Source of the DNA: Amblyomma americanum
Lineage: Eukaryota; Arthropoda; Arachnida; Ixodida; Ixodidae
Assembly (NCBI RefSeq): GCF_052857255.1
Contig: NC_135505.1
Location: 48,111,507-48,175,506, forward strand
Length of the DNA stretch: 64,000 nucleotides
Direction of reading: 5' to 3'
Position 1 is the stretch's first letter; each line of letters begins with the position of its first letter. The translations under genes were made by a program, and so were the position numbers. This document shows positions 44,580 to 55,942 of this stretch, piece after piece. The notes under the pieces were generated by a model. That model was given only the letters and a program-made list of their open reading frames with translations, had not been told where the DNA came from and did no database searches.

Positions 44580-47125
44580 AAATAATGGCTAGGGGTTTTC
44601 AGATGTGCGGGGCAAAACGCAGGTCATATTTTGCAAATTAGACCTCTCTACAGATAGAGCCAACTAAACAGCTCTAGCTATCTCTGGATTATATGTTCTT
44701 GGTGTTGCGTATTTGCTGTTGTTGGTGTTATGTGGTAATACAAAAGAGTGTGCTGTAGACACCAGCATGTTTATTAAGGACTCTGTACGGACAGCGGCAG
44801 TGGTGTGTTAGTGTTCTCAAAACGCAATTTGGTGTGCTGTGATAGTGGTGTGCGTTTGGTGTGTGCTGGACATCTGCGGTGTGGTGTGTGCTGGGTCCAG
44901 AATAGCCACTGAAGATAGTCGGTTGGCTGGATGGCTTGAAGATGATGATGACGTGAGCAGTTTTCCACTCTTAAAGTCGAAGCTTAAGCGTCCTCCAATT
45001 TTTCTGAGCACGCTGTTGCTGTAGACTGAAGCGCCTGGCGAGTCGTTATCGAATAATTCTCCTGGTAAATCCTGCAGGGTCGTCTCGTGCAGCTTCCGAA
45101 TCGGAAAGAATAACGCTCTGCTTCTCACAGGCAGAACGTCGGACACTGTTCTTGCTCCCATTGTAAGTTTTGCTGCGCTTGAGACAGTTTGACACCCAGA
45201 CGAGAATGGTCGCTCCGGAACAGGGGTAAGTATTATTCCGTGTACAAAGCTGATACCATTCTAGCCGATGGTGCATGAATTGTAAATGTCGGGGAGTGCA
45301 TTTACGTACTTGCGAGTATGTGGGTAACATCGTCATGAGGTGTGCCGCGTTTCGGCATTGATGGTTCCGGTGATGATTGCGAAGTGAAGGTGATTTTAAC
45401 TTTGCCGCAGGGAGGTTCCAACTGTCTTTTAGGGTAATGGCTTACTTGTGTGCTGTTCTGTAGACTTTAAGACTTTACGAAGCCTGATCGCATGGTGTTG
45501 CCTTTATTCGGCTACAGATCGCAACCTTACGGCACATGATTTTAAGGAAAAGTGGCAGAAAACAAGGCCAAAGAAAGGCACATTGATAAGATCTGCTAGA
45601 CGGCACAAGAAACGGGTAAACTCTCGCAAGGAAGCAAACTCTTCAGGACGTGACAGCTGCTTATTTAACGCCATTCTCGGTAAAGACAAAGCTTTGTGCC
45701 TTAGGAATGGCAAGCGGGATTGTGTAATGAGCTCCATAGGTGTTTTAGAGCACAAAACAGAGTTGATGCATGGTTGTTGTTGAGTGCCAATAATTAAACT
45801 GCAATAGAAAACAGACCACAATGTCCAAATTCCGAGCAGCGTTACTCTCCAAGCTATTTCTGTCGGCAGATTAAAAATTTACTCACTTTTTTGAAGCGCC
45901 AGTAAAAACACAGACCGCGATGTATGCGGATCCGACTGGGCAACGAATATTGAATGGAACCTGAATACGCGTGCCCTGCAGAAGAAAAACACAAAAAGCA
46001 CGTTTTGCGTTCAGCGCGTTTGAGTGACACATTTGGGTTATGCCATTCCATTCGCATGGTTTTGCTTTTCCATTCAATCTTTAGCGCTCCAGTGCATCAG
46101 CTACGAAAACAGCGAACAAAAGTTGAACAGTTTACAAGCCCACACAAGCTCACATCTTGAAGTGCGCCAGCTTACAGACAGCGCTGCGCGAGGGATCGCC
46201 CACTGAGTGAGCTCTTCAGAGCATCATAGAAATGAACACCTTTCAAAGACGACAGACGCGGAAGAAATAGACACATGAAGCGCTTACTCACAGCTCAGTG
46301 TTTATTCTCAAAACCGAAAATATGTAACAATCCTGGAAAGGGAGGTCCGCCTCACTGATTGCTTTATTTTGTCGCTCTTCTGCGAGTACTTTTTTGTAGT
46401 ATGTATACGTTCTGCATTTTTCGAGTAAACACTGAGTTGCGAGTCAGCGCTTGCGGTGTCTGCTCGTTCTGCATCCGTCGTCTTTTGTCCGCAGTTTTTC
46501 GTAAGATTACGTGCAGCACGTTCACTAGTAGTGTTCTTGGCAGAGGTAATTGTTCGGTACTGATCAAGTTGAACCAGTATGTCATGTAGAAAAAACGGGT
46601 GGCCTCTAATACTGCACTCTCCTGTGACCCCACTTGCAGTATATCGAACAAACGCGTCGTTGCTTAAATGTGCGCTTGCAGGAAGCCAAAGCATCATTGG
46701 GAAAATCACCGTCAAACCTAGCAAGGTATCTAGGTGACTATCGTCGGAGTGAGCATTTTCTGAACTGAACCGCATTTTCTTCCGGCAAGGAGGTGTTCCA
46801 GGCATAATACGTCTGTAAAAACGGAAACTTGTGTGTAATGGATCAAATGTATTAACATTTAAGTCGCACTTCATTGATTCTTCTTTTTTGTTGCTCTTGT
46901 GTGTATGCCATTCAGAGTATGTAAGTTCCCTCCGAGTTTAAGAATCGACGATCAGTTCCGAGTAGGCGCTTGTGGTGACTGTTCTTTCTGCGCATGTTAC
47001 CTTTTTCCTCTGTTTTTTCCAAGTTTTCTCAGATTGAAAAATTGTTCTGTTTATGCCACCGATCACGAAATGAGACCCATATTCAGGCAAGAAATTATAG
47101 GAAACTATCCTTAAACCTAGCGCAA
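44580..47125. other. Mixed stretch without identified gene
   Basis: GT-rich DNA at 44700-44900, then open frames on both strands, none with motifs I know. A 111-codon + frame (45448-45783) and a 188-codon minus frame (46874-46308) are the largest; the latter runs antisense to part of the direct repeat below. Nothing connects these to the neighbouring elements. Confidence 0.4.
46355..47080 (+). repeat. Diverged direct repeat, two ~220-bp units
   Basis: The segment at 46355-46590 is related to 46868-47080. Both start CA[CT]TGATT, contain GCGCTTG[CT]GGTG[TA]CTG followed by a TTCTGC word, and end in AATTGTTC. In one frame both encode a similar Cys pattern (ACGVCSFC and ACGDCSFC), which may be chance within a repeat or a duplicated exon. 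Confidence 0.55.
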
Positions 47126-47132
47126 TTAGTGA

Positions 47133-47381
47133 TACCGGAATGCAGCTAAAAAGACCAAACTAAACACGAGACTGCTTGGTTTTGAAGAACAAGAACCCTT
47201 GTTTGTTAATGAGCACCTGTGCGTTGAAAACAAAGTACTACTATCTAAAGAAAAGAAAGCAGCTAAGGACCACAACTGGGAGTTTGTTTGGTTGTCACAA
47301 GGAAAAATTTTGATGCGTAGGGCAGACAACTCTACTGTTCTGCACATCACAAGTGAAGGTGACTTGGCCAACGTTGTGTGA
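47133..47381 (+). pseudogene. C-terminal end of LINE ORF1
   Basis: An open frame enters from a stop at about 47130 and ends at 47381. It contains GFEEQEPLFVNEHL, KEKKAAKDHNWEFVWLSQGK and ILMRRADNSTVLHITSEGDL, the conserved end of CR1/L2-type ORF1 proteins (a basic helix, then W-V-x-x-G-x-[IV]-x-x-R and I-x-S-x-x-D-L). The upstream part of ORF1 is absent, marking the 5' truncation. Confidence 0.7.
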
Positions 47382-47439
47382 CTTTTCTTTTTTTCTGTCG
47401 TTCAGATCTTAGCATGACATTTTTCCTGTTTCTTTTGAC

Positions 47440-50249
47440 ATGGCTTTTACGTTTCAACAAGTTGACGATTTGATGCGTGATAAAAGCTTTTCAATTTTGC
47501 ATTGTAACGTGCGCAGCATACGAAGTAACCTAAATAACTTGATTGTACACATGGCAAGGTATGAATCCTGTTTTGATGTAATAGCCGTGAGTGAAACGTG
47601 GCTTAAGCGTGATGAAGTAGTCTCTTTCCCGGGTTATAAATTTTTATCCCAGCCACGGGATACACGAGCAAGGGGAGGTGGGGTAGGGATGTTTGTCAGA
47701 GATAGTGTCTCCTACCAGCTAATGGGAGTGGCGTCTGTTAGTTTTGACTGCATTGAAACCCTGTTCATAAAACTTCAGGATGGTTTGATGGTTGGTGTGG
47801 TTTATCGGACACCAAACACATCGATAACGGAGTTCCTTGAGAGGTTTGAAATGATTCTAACAAAATGTTTTCATGGGCGTCGCTCTAATATTGTCATAAT
47901 GGGCGATTTCAATTTAGATCTATCACATGGAGTACAGAACAGCTACACTTTCCTTCTCGAATCATTTGCCTTACGTAACCTTATTACAGAACCTACCCAC
48001 GTAACAAGTACTTCAAGTACTCTAATAGATCACGCCCTCTGTAATATTGTCCCAGGTGTGCTGGCCGGTACCTGCGCTGAGGTGGTAGCCGACCATTCAC
48101 CCATTTTTCTTGTAATAGAAAAAGACCTGCCTCCACAAGCGCAGTTGACGCAGTGTAAAATTCGTAGTAAGATAAACTATGTAGCACTGCGTGAAACATT
48201 AGAACAAGCCGACTTCACTACGGCATATGATGAAAACGTCAATACTGAGTGTAAGAACATTTTAGACATCCTTAAAAATGCCATTGAACAGAGCTCTCTG
48301 CCGAACACTAATAAATACAGCCAGCCAACGTGTCCTTGGATGAATACTGAAATATTAGCCGTGTTAAAAGATAAGGACAAATGGTATCGCAAATGGAAGC
48401 AGTTGAGATCAAACGAATACTACCTAACCCAGTATAAGCGCTGCAGGAACTTGTCTGTATCTCTTATGAGAAAAAGAAAAAAGAATATTATTCATCACTG
48501 GTGAAACAGGCGCATGGAAATACAAAAAAAAATTTGGGATATAGTGAACAAGGCAATCGGCCTGCGATCCAGTACGGCAACACTCCCTGAGACAGTTGAC
48601 GAAGACACAGTAGAATCATTCAATACCTATTTTACCTCTATTGGGCCTACGGTTGCCGCGCATGTTCATGCTGACGCACCTACGGCGAAGATGCCGGAAC
48701 GTGTTAACAACAGTTTTGCTTTGCCTGACATAGACATAGAAGAAGTAATCACTGCAGTCGGCAGCCTTTCAGCCGGCAAGGCGGCAGGACCTGATGCAAT
48801 ACCCGTTAGACTGATCAAAAACAACATTGATATACTAGCGATCCATCTACTACACATATTTAACCATTCATTGGCAAACGGAATATATCCTGACGAGCTG
48901 AAGGTTGCAAGGGTTGTACCTATTTATAAAGGCGGTGAGCGATCTGATCCGCGAAACTACGGACCAATATCGGTATTAAATGCAATTAATACAGTTTTTG
49001 AAAAGGTTCTTTGTAAACGTATACAAAATTTTCTAAATAAATATAACATTATATGTCATAATCAGCATGGCTTCAGGCCCCAAAGGTCAACGTCATCCGC
49101 AGTTCTTGTTCTTTCACAACTTATAAATTCTGCACTGCATAATAACAAGCTGGCCATAGTAGTATATTTAGACATATCAAAAGCTTTCGATACGGTTGAT
49201 CACACAATACTACAACAGAAAAATTGGAAACCTACGGTTTAAGAGGAAAAATTCGTGATCTAATTAAAAGCTATTTTACAGGACGGAAACAATATGTTGT
49301 CGTGAACAATTTAGCCTCACTACCGCAAAGCATTAATCTAGGTGTGCCTCAGGGCTCCGTGCTTGGGCCGCTATTCTTTTCCCTGTATATTAATGACCTT
49401 CCATCAACGCTGAAATATTCGAAAGCTGTAATATATGCTGATGACACTGCACTGCTTTTTACAGGGGAAAATGTAGTGGCACTTAAATGTATAATTAATG
49501 AAGAGCTTGGTGAAGTTTCGCAGTGGTTTAAAAGTAATCGGTTAACCCTTAATACTGAGAAAATAAAGTACACCGTGTTTCACTCGCGCAGGAAGAACAT
49601 GAACTACGAACGTATATCTGTAACTATCGACAACACGACTCTGCTGAGGGTGCCTCAATACAAGTATCTTGGTGTCCTGTTCGCGTCTGATATGCACTGG
49701 AAAGAACAAATTAATAATGTTTGCTCCAAATTAGCCTATGGTTGTCATGTTTTACTAAAGGCCAGGGACTGCTTTGATCTTCCAATTCTACGCGTTCTGT
49801 ATTTCGCCATTGTGCACAGTCAATTATCTTATTGCCTGGAAGCGTGGGGTGGTACATATAAAACATACCTAGATCCTGTTTCTCGCCTTCAAAAACGAGC
49901 TATTCGTATGATAACTTATTCAAATAATACACACCCCAGCAGGCCACTCTTTCAGCAGCTTCGTATCTTACCCCTATCAATGGCATATAAACTGAAGATA
50001 GCTGAAATAGTAAACAATGTAATAAAATCTAACAACCCCCTGCCCCTTAGTTTATTTAGATTACCAATGAAACAAACAAGAGCTGCAACTAACAATCTAT
50101 TTAATTTACCACCTTGTTACAATATGTACGGCCGGAGACTCCTAGAATACAGTGGAGCCCATGTGTGGAATGAAATCCCGAATGAAGTTAAAGAAAAAAA
50201 TAACTTTTCAGCATCTTTAAAACACTATTTAATTTCCATGGAAATGTAG
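47440..50249 (+). pseudogene. LINE ORF2: endonuclease and reverse transcriptase
   Basis: From the ATG at 47440, residues 1-230 form an AP endonuclease: HCNVRSI, VSETWL, GGGVGMFV, VGVVYRTPN, MGDFNLDL and the catalytic end (VVADHSPIFL). Frameshifts near 48478 and 48530 lie in A runs. RT motifs follow: AGPDAIPVRLIKNN, VVPIYKGG, ISVLNAINTVFEKVL, NQHGFRPQRSTSSA, VYLDISKAFDTVDH (first Asp), a frameshift near 49222, then GVPQGSVLGPLFFSLYINDL and YADDTALLF (catalytic YADD). The thumb and C-terminal region reach 50249. The product would nick DNA and prime cDNA synthesis. All catalytic motifs are present; only the three indels prevent full translation. Confidence 0.9.
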
Positions 50250-50309
50250 GAATCAATTGTGTGTGTTAATCTTGAAGTTTTTTATTTTACACGGTCTGCG
50301 GTAGTATTG

Positions 50310-50415
50310 TGCTTGTGTTGTATTTGGACCCCTCACTAGCCGTAAAGGCTATGGGTCCAACCAACAGTTTGTGTACTGTTTCGGAGAATAAAGAAAAAGA
50401 AAAAAGGTGAAAAAA
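50310..50415 (+). repeat. LINE 3' stem-loop and A-rich tail
   Basis: TGGACCC and GGGTCCA at about 50325 and 50354 pair, with an inner AGCC/GGCT pair around a GTAAA loop. The AATAAA-rich tail follows within 40 bases. In CR1/L2 elements such a terminal structure is thought to be recognised by the RT. Confidence 0.65.
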
Positions 50416-50984
50416 AAGGCTAAACAAACTTCACACTACATGAGTTCCGTGTACACTTTACTACGGCCGTACTTCGGTGGTTTTGGCAACGTGAGGTGCT
50501 TGCTGCAAGCCGCATTTTGCAATTCAATTTTGAAAAACTAATCTCGGGAAACTGTATCATACGGCCTCCTGAATTACTAAGGGGTGGGGTTGTACTACGT
50601 TATCGTAGATTACAGGACAGACGAAAAACAGGTAAATGATTCCTCATCAATAAAGGATATACCTGGAGACATAGACAAGCCTTATATCACTAACGAGAGG
50701 GTGGCAGCTATCGTAAAGAGGCTAAATAAGAGGTACGCGCTGAATGTAGTGCACGACTCCGCGCGTACATCCCGCCATGATGACTAGATCAGTGGGGATC
50801 TCCATCTTTCCCCCTACGAGTTCTTCATACCTCCTCCGCCTGGTACACCACGTCTACGCCCATACCTCACCGCACCACCACGCCGTGCGACCTCCAATTG
50901 ACTCAGACACTGGGACGAAACCTTGAGTGAACCTTCTTTTCTCTCTCATACGTAATTCACGTTGCGTTTGTGTTTTGTAGTTAT
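50416..50984. other. Stretch without recognisable gene
   Basis: A 67-codon + frame at 50584-50787 has no motif I recognise. Confidence 0.4.
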
Positions 50985-51173
50985 AGCTACATTACGGTAG
51001 CATTTAGAGCCTTCATCGTGGCGGCAGCAGCCCTGCGCCGCCACGCTGCCACGTAGTTGGCCACGTAGTGCGGAGCAGCTGTCGGCGGCGCGGCGCAGTC
51101 GCTGATCACGTGGTTCGTCACGCAGTTGGTCTTGTGACCAAGTTCCACTCGGCCAGCTGTAGCTATCGCCTCA

Positions 51174-53094
51174 CTAGAGTGTACTAGAATGATTTGAGTG
51201 GAAGGAGCTGAGACCGGTTCTATGGTTAGCCGTGGGCCCCCTTGTGTAGTAAGTTCCGGCGGCGCTGTCGTCGCCCGCACTTGAAAAGCCTTGCTTGCTG
51301 GGAATGGTTGTTGTGCTTCTTTCTGGCAGTTATTACTATCGAGAAATCTCTGCTGGCCTGCTCTTCACCTGTGATGCCTCTCAAGCGTCGGCTAAATCAA
51401 TGCTACGCGCCACTGTGAAAGAAGGAACATGCTCGAACTGGCCCCACCCAAGCCCACAGCAATTCCTAATAACCAGCAACTGCCTCAATCAGTACAATCT
51501 GGCAAAAAGTGTCGCTGGGTCAAATGTGCCTGAGGTTATGGTTAGCTCGTTTCTATCAGTCAAGACCAGGGGGCAGGTTCACACAAGCAGCAGAGCCTTA
51601 TTGTTATTCTGATCCACATGGATAATCTTGATAAAGCAAAAAGAGCTCTTAACAAAGAAGCTATGACAGATCATTCTTATAACAATCAGAGGAGTGACTC
51701 AAGGCTTACTTACTGTATTGCAGGGTATGTTGCAAGAAAGGGTATATTGAAAACAAAATGTCGTGTGCGCATGAATCAGCTTCTGTTACCAGCTCCCGAT
51801 GGAAAAATTTGAATGGTGCCACATTTACAAAACCATGCGATTTTGGTGGCTTGCTCTACCCCGCATTCAGCCTCTTCAAGTTTACCAGTCAGCTTAGGAC
51901 GTTTTCACAAGATGTTTTAGCTCTGGAGGACTGCATCAAGACAGCATCATGGATGTGCTTGCTCTTCTGAACAAGTCAGGCATGAAGCGTATTAGATGCT
52001 ATCAGCACTTCAAGGAGCTCGCCTCAAATTTGACATCTTGTGACCAGAATACATTTTTTTGTCAAGGTGTCAACAAGACTCGTGACTTCACCCGAAGGAA
52101 AGCACAGCAGCATTTAAAGTTGAGCCGTGTGCAGAAAAGTGAGATGCAAGATTTTGTTGAAAACTGAGTGGGGCACACTACATGTAAATAAAATTAGTTG
52201 TTTCATGCATATTCGTTGTTTTTTAAGAGAGGGGAGGGGGAGAGAGTCGGCTACTGCTGCCTTACGGCTGGGTTGCGTGCACAAAGTTTGCCTGCCCTAT
52301 TATTGGCGCTTCTCTCAAGTAGAAAGTTGGCATCAGATACTTGAACTAGAACTGCACTTTTACTAGGTACAGCCTTCGCCAAGAGCGCAGAGCTCACGGG
52401 GTTTGCTTCTAGGAAGTATAGTGGGGCTCCTGCAGAACTTCTGGGCGTTCAGCCTATTGAACGTAACGGAAACAAAAATCTTACCTTCATGAGATATGGA
52501 ACGCTGAAAATGCATTACGAGCTATGCGGTGTGGCTCGGAAGCGAACCTCGTCAGCTTTAAATTTTTTTACAAAGGCTCTACTTGCACTGATGCTGCCAG
52601 GAAGTCCACTAGCTCGCCCTTATAAAGAATTGCGTGCGCTAAAAGACGACACTCCTCGTCGGAGCCTGGCCTATTCCTCGTCGTGGGTGTGTGCCATGTC
52701 ATTAAGGCAACAACATCGCAGTCACTGCATTCCGCTAGGCTGTTACGTAATTCCGTTTCGCAGCGTCGTGAAAACTAAACAAGATCGCGGATGTACACGG
52801 GGGAGCGAGCTCCTTTGTAAATTTCCAGGCATTTCTCCTACCACTACACATTGTTTTGGAGTTTTCCTATGGCGTGCGTGAGGTCACAGAGCATATTCAT
52901 AATTCATTTTACTAAAGGGGAACGATGCATAAATTTGAACATCAGGGGGCAGTACGCAGCGACTGCAAACGGCAGCCTGACCGCAAAGACGCATTCAAGT
53001 GCGGTTGACCGGAGCGCCACCGCCAACTTCCACGCTCCGCGGCCCTCTCCACGGCGGATGGTCGCGCCACTCGAAACATTCTAGTACACTCTAG
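51174..53094 (+). mobile_element. Terminal-inverted-repeat DNA transposon
   Basis: The left end CTAGAGTGTACTAGAATG (51174) is repeated inverted at the right end (about 53077-53094), and the match continues past it with T-T-x-GAGTGG. Inside lies a decayed transposase (about 51310-52170). The insertion point in a known MITE sequence fixes both edges. The 1.92-kb element is non-autonomous. I think it is P-element/THAP9-like from the transposase end, but the superfamily is not secure. Confidence 0.72.
51310..52170 (+). pseudogene. Transposase remnant, perhaps P-element/THAP9-like
   Basis: Three overlapping frames make up the relic. The first (51295-51612) has PSPQQFLITSNCLNQYNL. The second (51618-51812) has LTYCIAGYVARKGILKTKCR, the I-A-G-Y-V-x-[RK]-K then C pattern seen near the C-terminus of P-like transposases. 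Later frames carry L-N-G-A-T-F-T-K and ALLNKSGMKRIRCYQHFKEL. Frameshifts occur about every 200-300 bases and no catalytic Asp can be assigned, so function is lost. Confidence 0.5.
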
Positions 53095-53414
53095 CGTCAC
53101 TCCAGGTTTCACCAGAGCTAAGCCACAGCCAAATTTTTTTTATTTCCTATCTCTTGTCTGGCAGTTAGCGAAAACTAATACGTTTGGAATATACAGAGGC
53201 ATAATTCTAATGTATTTTAAACAAGTTTTTTATTCATAAATATACCTGAACTATGCCGGGAATAATTTCCTGAAATTTCCCGTTTGGTATTCGAAATATA
53301 TTTTTCAAATTTTCCAATAACACGTCCCTAAAGCATGCTTCGGGCCAGTTTCAAATTCTTTAAAGAATATATAATCGGTTTTAGTATCTTGTCAATATAT
53401 TAAACGTGTACTTT

Positions 53415-54435
53415 CGTAAATATGAAATTAATTCGTCGGAAGTATACTTCAATTTTAAGAAACGGGCCGCCGTTTTAAACTTACTTGAAGCACACTTTTA
53501 GGTGCAGTAAAAAATCTACTGCTCGAAACCACGTTTCGGGAAATGCGCCTTTGCGTATTGGCAATGCATTGAAAAATGTACTTTCGCAAATAAGACATTA
53601 AGTCATCCAAAGTATGGTTCAGTTCTAACGAATCACCTGTCCGCGGAAACTTATTTTCAGTACACTTCAAGGTGCCGTTGAATAATTAGCGCTCGAAATC
53701 GCGTTTCGGGAAATGGCATGCTGGCAATGTATTTCAAGTGTATTTTAGTAAATAGGAATTAATTCGTCAAAAGTCTACTTTGCAGCACACTTCAAGCTTC
53801 CTTTGAACAGATAGTGGTCGAAATCGCGCTTCGGGAAATGACATGTTGGCAATGTATTGAAAGTGTACTTTTGTAAATGCGAAATTAACTCGTGCTAAGT
53901 ATACTTTCCAGCACACTTCAAGCTGCCGTTTAACAGTCAGTGCTGTGAATCGCGTTTCGTGAAATGACTTCTTGGCATTGTGTTTAAAGTGCGCTTTCTT
54001 AAATAAAAAATTAATTCGTGCAAAGTATACTTCAGTTCTAACGGATGAGCTGTCCCCGTAAGCACATTTGCAGCACACTGCAAGCTGCAACTAAACAACC
54101 TGGCGCTGGAAATCGCGTTTCGAGAAATGACATGTTGGGAATGTATGCAAAGTATATTTTCGTAAATACGAAATTAATTCGACCAAAGTATGCTTCAGTT
54201 CTAACGAATGAGCTGTCCGTATAAACATATATGCAGCACACTGCAAGCTGCCGTTGGACAAACTAGTGTCACAAATCGCGTTTCGGGTAGTCGCATTGGC
54301 ATGTTGGCAATATATTTAAAGCGTGCGCTTGGAAATACAAAATTAATTCGTCTAAAGTACACTTCAAATCTAACAATTGGGTAGTCCATGTCAGTATATT
54401 TGCAGCATACTTCAAGCTACCTTGGAATAACCTAG
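53415..54435 (+). repeat. Tandem array of ~162-bp units in the left arm
   Basis: The word ATTAATTCGTC (with variants) recurs at about 53428, 53590, 53755, 53880, 54008, 54170 and 54340. Spacings are about 162, 165, 125, 128, 162 and 170, so seven units, two of them shortened by about 37 bp at the same place. Each unit has AAGTATACTTCAGTTCTAAC, CTTCAAGCTGCC, ATCGCGTTTCGGGAAATG and TTGGCAATGTATT words. The right arm has only one partial unit before its MITE. Confidence 0.88.
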
Positions 54436-54489
54436 TGCTCGAAATCACGTTTCCGTGAACAGTGCACACTCTCCCTTTGCTAACGTCCA

Positions 54490-54880
54490 TTCGTTTATGT
54501 TGACTTCAGCAGAAAGGCAATCACCACTTATTTAATTTACGTATGGACAGCGTTATAGAATCACACCGGCAATGGCCCCATGCGTACCTCCGGGCCCGAA
54601 CATGCCATAAAAAAAAATCCGCCTGGCAGGGCCAACCGCCTCTCTTACACGCGCATGTATTTTTTGGTTGGCAGTTAGGCCCCTGACAGACGCCTAACGC
54701 AACTTAGGACTAGCAATTCGGTTACTGATAAACCTAAAATTTGAAAGTAACCATTCCGACACTTGTGCGACAATTTGTGGGCCCACAGTCTTTGCGCAAA
54801 AAGCGCCTCAGCGGTCAAGATAATGCGTCTCCTCTTAGGGTTATATATTGACACAAAGCCAGGGGTTATATTGACACAAT
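54490..54880. other. Left-arm segment without gene
   Basis: Non-coding part of the foldback left arm. Its counterpart in the right arm is not evident, perhaps replaced by the MITE. Confidence 0.5.
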
Positions 54881-55759
54881 ATAAGGCAAGCCAAGTATCC
54901 CGATTGTCGGAACTGTTCCTGTTTGCTGAAATCAGTTCCCGTCGGCATTTCTTTGTGTGGTGACATCATTCCTCTTCAGGACCCATCCCGTGACCCTCCA
55001 TTGTCATGGACTTGTTGCTGACAACGCTTTTTCTCTGGGATTGTCTCTCCTGACGCTTATAGCCAGTTCAGTCATTACCTGCCATGTTGACAACATTGAT
55101 CGGCATTATCCCGAGAATACCACTAGTGCACCCTTTTTAAGCCGAGCCGAATTTTGCACATTTTTAATGTATTAGTTGTATATTTTTAGTCTATAATAAA
55201 TGTATTATTTTGTATTGATTGTATATTTTTAGTTTATTTTTAATGTTTCTAATGTAAACTTAACACTAAATTTAATGTATAAGAAATATGCTAAACAGAG
55301 AGAAAATGTATTTTTGATGCATTTTTCAGAATGGTGAAATTATTACTGCTATCATACTTACAAAGCATTCTTATTGCAAATTAAGCATAGCAACAAAAAT
55401 GCAAAATTAATATGTAATTATGAACTGTGTTCGAAATGCATTTTTAGCACAGCCTTTTTTCGGTATGGGTGTCCTTCATCCTTAGAAGGCTTCGTTTGTT
55501 GGTGGATTAGAGTTTGGTTTCTCCCAAATGCCACCTCGTATCTTCCTCTTTTCGTGTTAGAAATGTGACATGATACCTGTAATCGAAAACTACCTTACAA
55601 CATGTGGACGGTGCTGGAGCACGAAAAACAATGGCAACGTGTGTAGCAGGAAAAACAATGACAACGTGTGTAGCAGAAAGTACGGCAAGCAAAAAATGAA
55701 TGGACAGGGGGGAAAAGTTAGGTAGAATACGCTGGAGGCAGCATGCGGGTCCAAGCATG

Positions 55760-55942
55760 AGCGGAAGCTCGGAAAGCTCAGCTTGAGCCATCCAATCGCA
55801 GCGCGTTCACATGGTGCGACAGCGACGTACAGGTGATCCTCGATACCGGTTCTATTGTCTGTGTTTTCTATAGGGAACATTTTCAGCAGCATGAAGAGCA
55901 AAGGCTCCCATTTATTCCTTGCCGCATCAACACTTCTGCTAC
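55760..55942 (+). pseudogene. Retropepsin-like fragment in the foldback spacer
   Basis: The frame reads DVQVILDTGSIVCVFYREHF and ends at the LTR start at 55943. L-D-T-G-S is the aspartic protease active site of retroelements. No continuation is obvious on the far side of the LTR element (from 61033), and no gag or RT surrounds it. It is either the trace of an older retroelement or a captured domain. Confidence 0.55.

Larger units (their letters stand above)
47130..50415 (+). mobile_element. CR1/L2-type LINE, 5'-truncated but nearly intact
   Basis: The element consists of the last ~80 codons of ORF1, a short gap, ORF2 encoding endonuclease and RT, and a 3' UTR that ends in a stem-loop and an AATAAAGAAAAAGAAAAA tail. 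Only three single-base frameshifts interrupt ORF2, two of them in A runs, so this is among the youngest copies in the window. It lacks RNase H, as expected for this group. A target duplication was not found. Confidence 0.88.
50985..53145 (+). mobile_element. GC-rich MITE-like repeat split by a DNA transposon
   Basis: The left part (50985-51173) contains GGTAGCATTTAGAGC, several CACGT words and TTCCACTCGGCCAGCTGTAG, ending CTATCGCCTCA. The right part (53095-53145) resumes CGTCACTCCAGGTTTCACCA. Together they match the uninterrupted copy at 4485-4858. The interrupting piece is the transposon below, with CCTCA/CGTCA as a likely 5-bp target duplication. Confidence 0.75.

Noticed and set aside
45448..45783. 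111-codon + frame as a gene
   Set aside because: Lys/Arg-rich with no family resemblance, and antisense to another open frame.
53415..54435. CRISPR-like array
   Set aside because: Whole units repeat without unique spacers, and the sequence context is a eukaryotic transposon.
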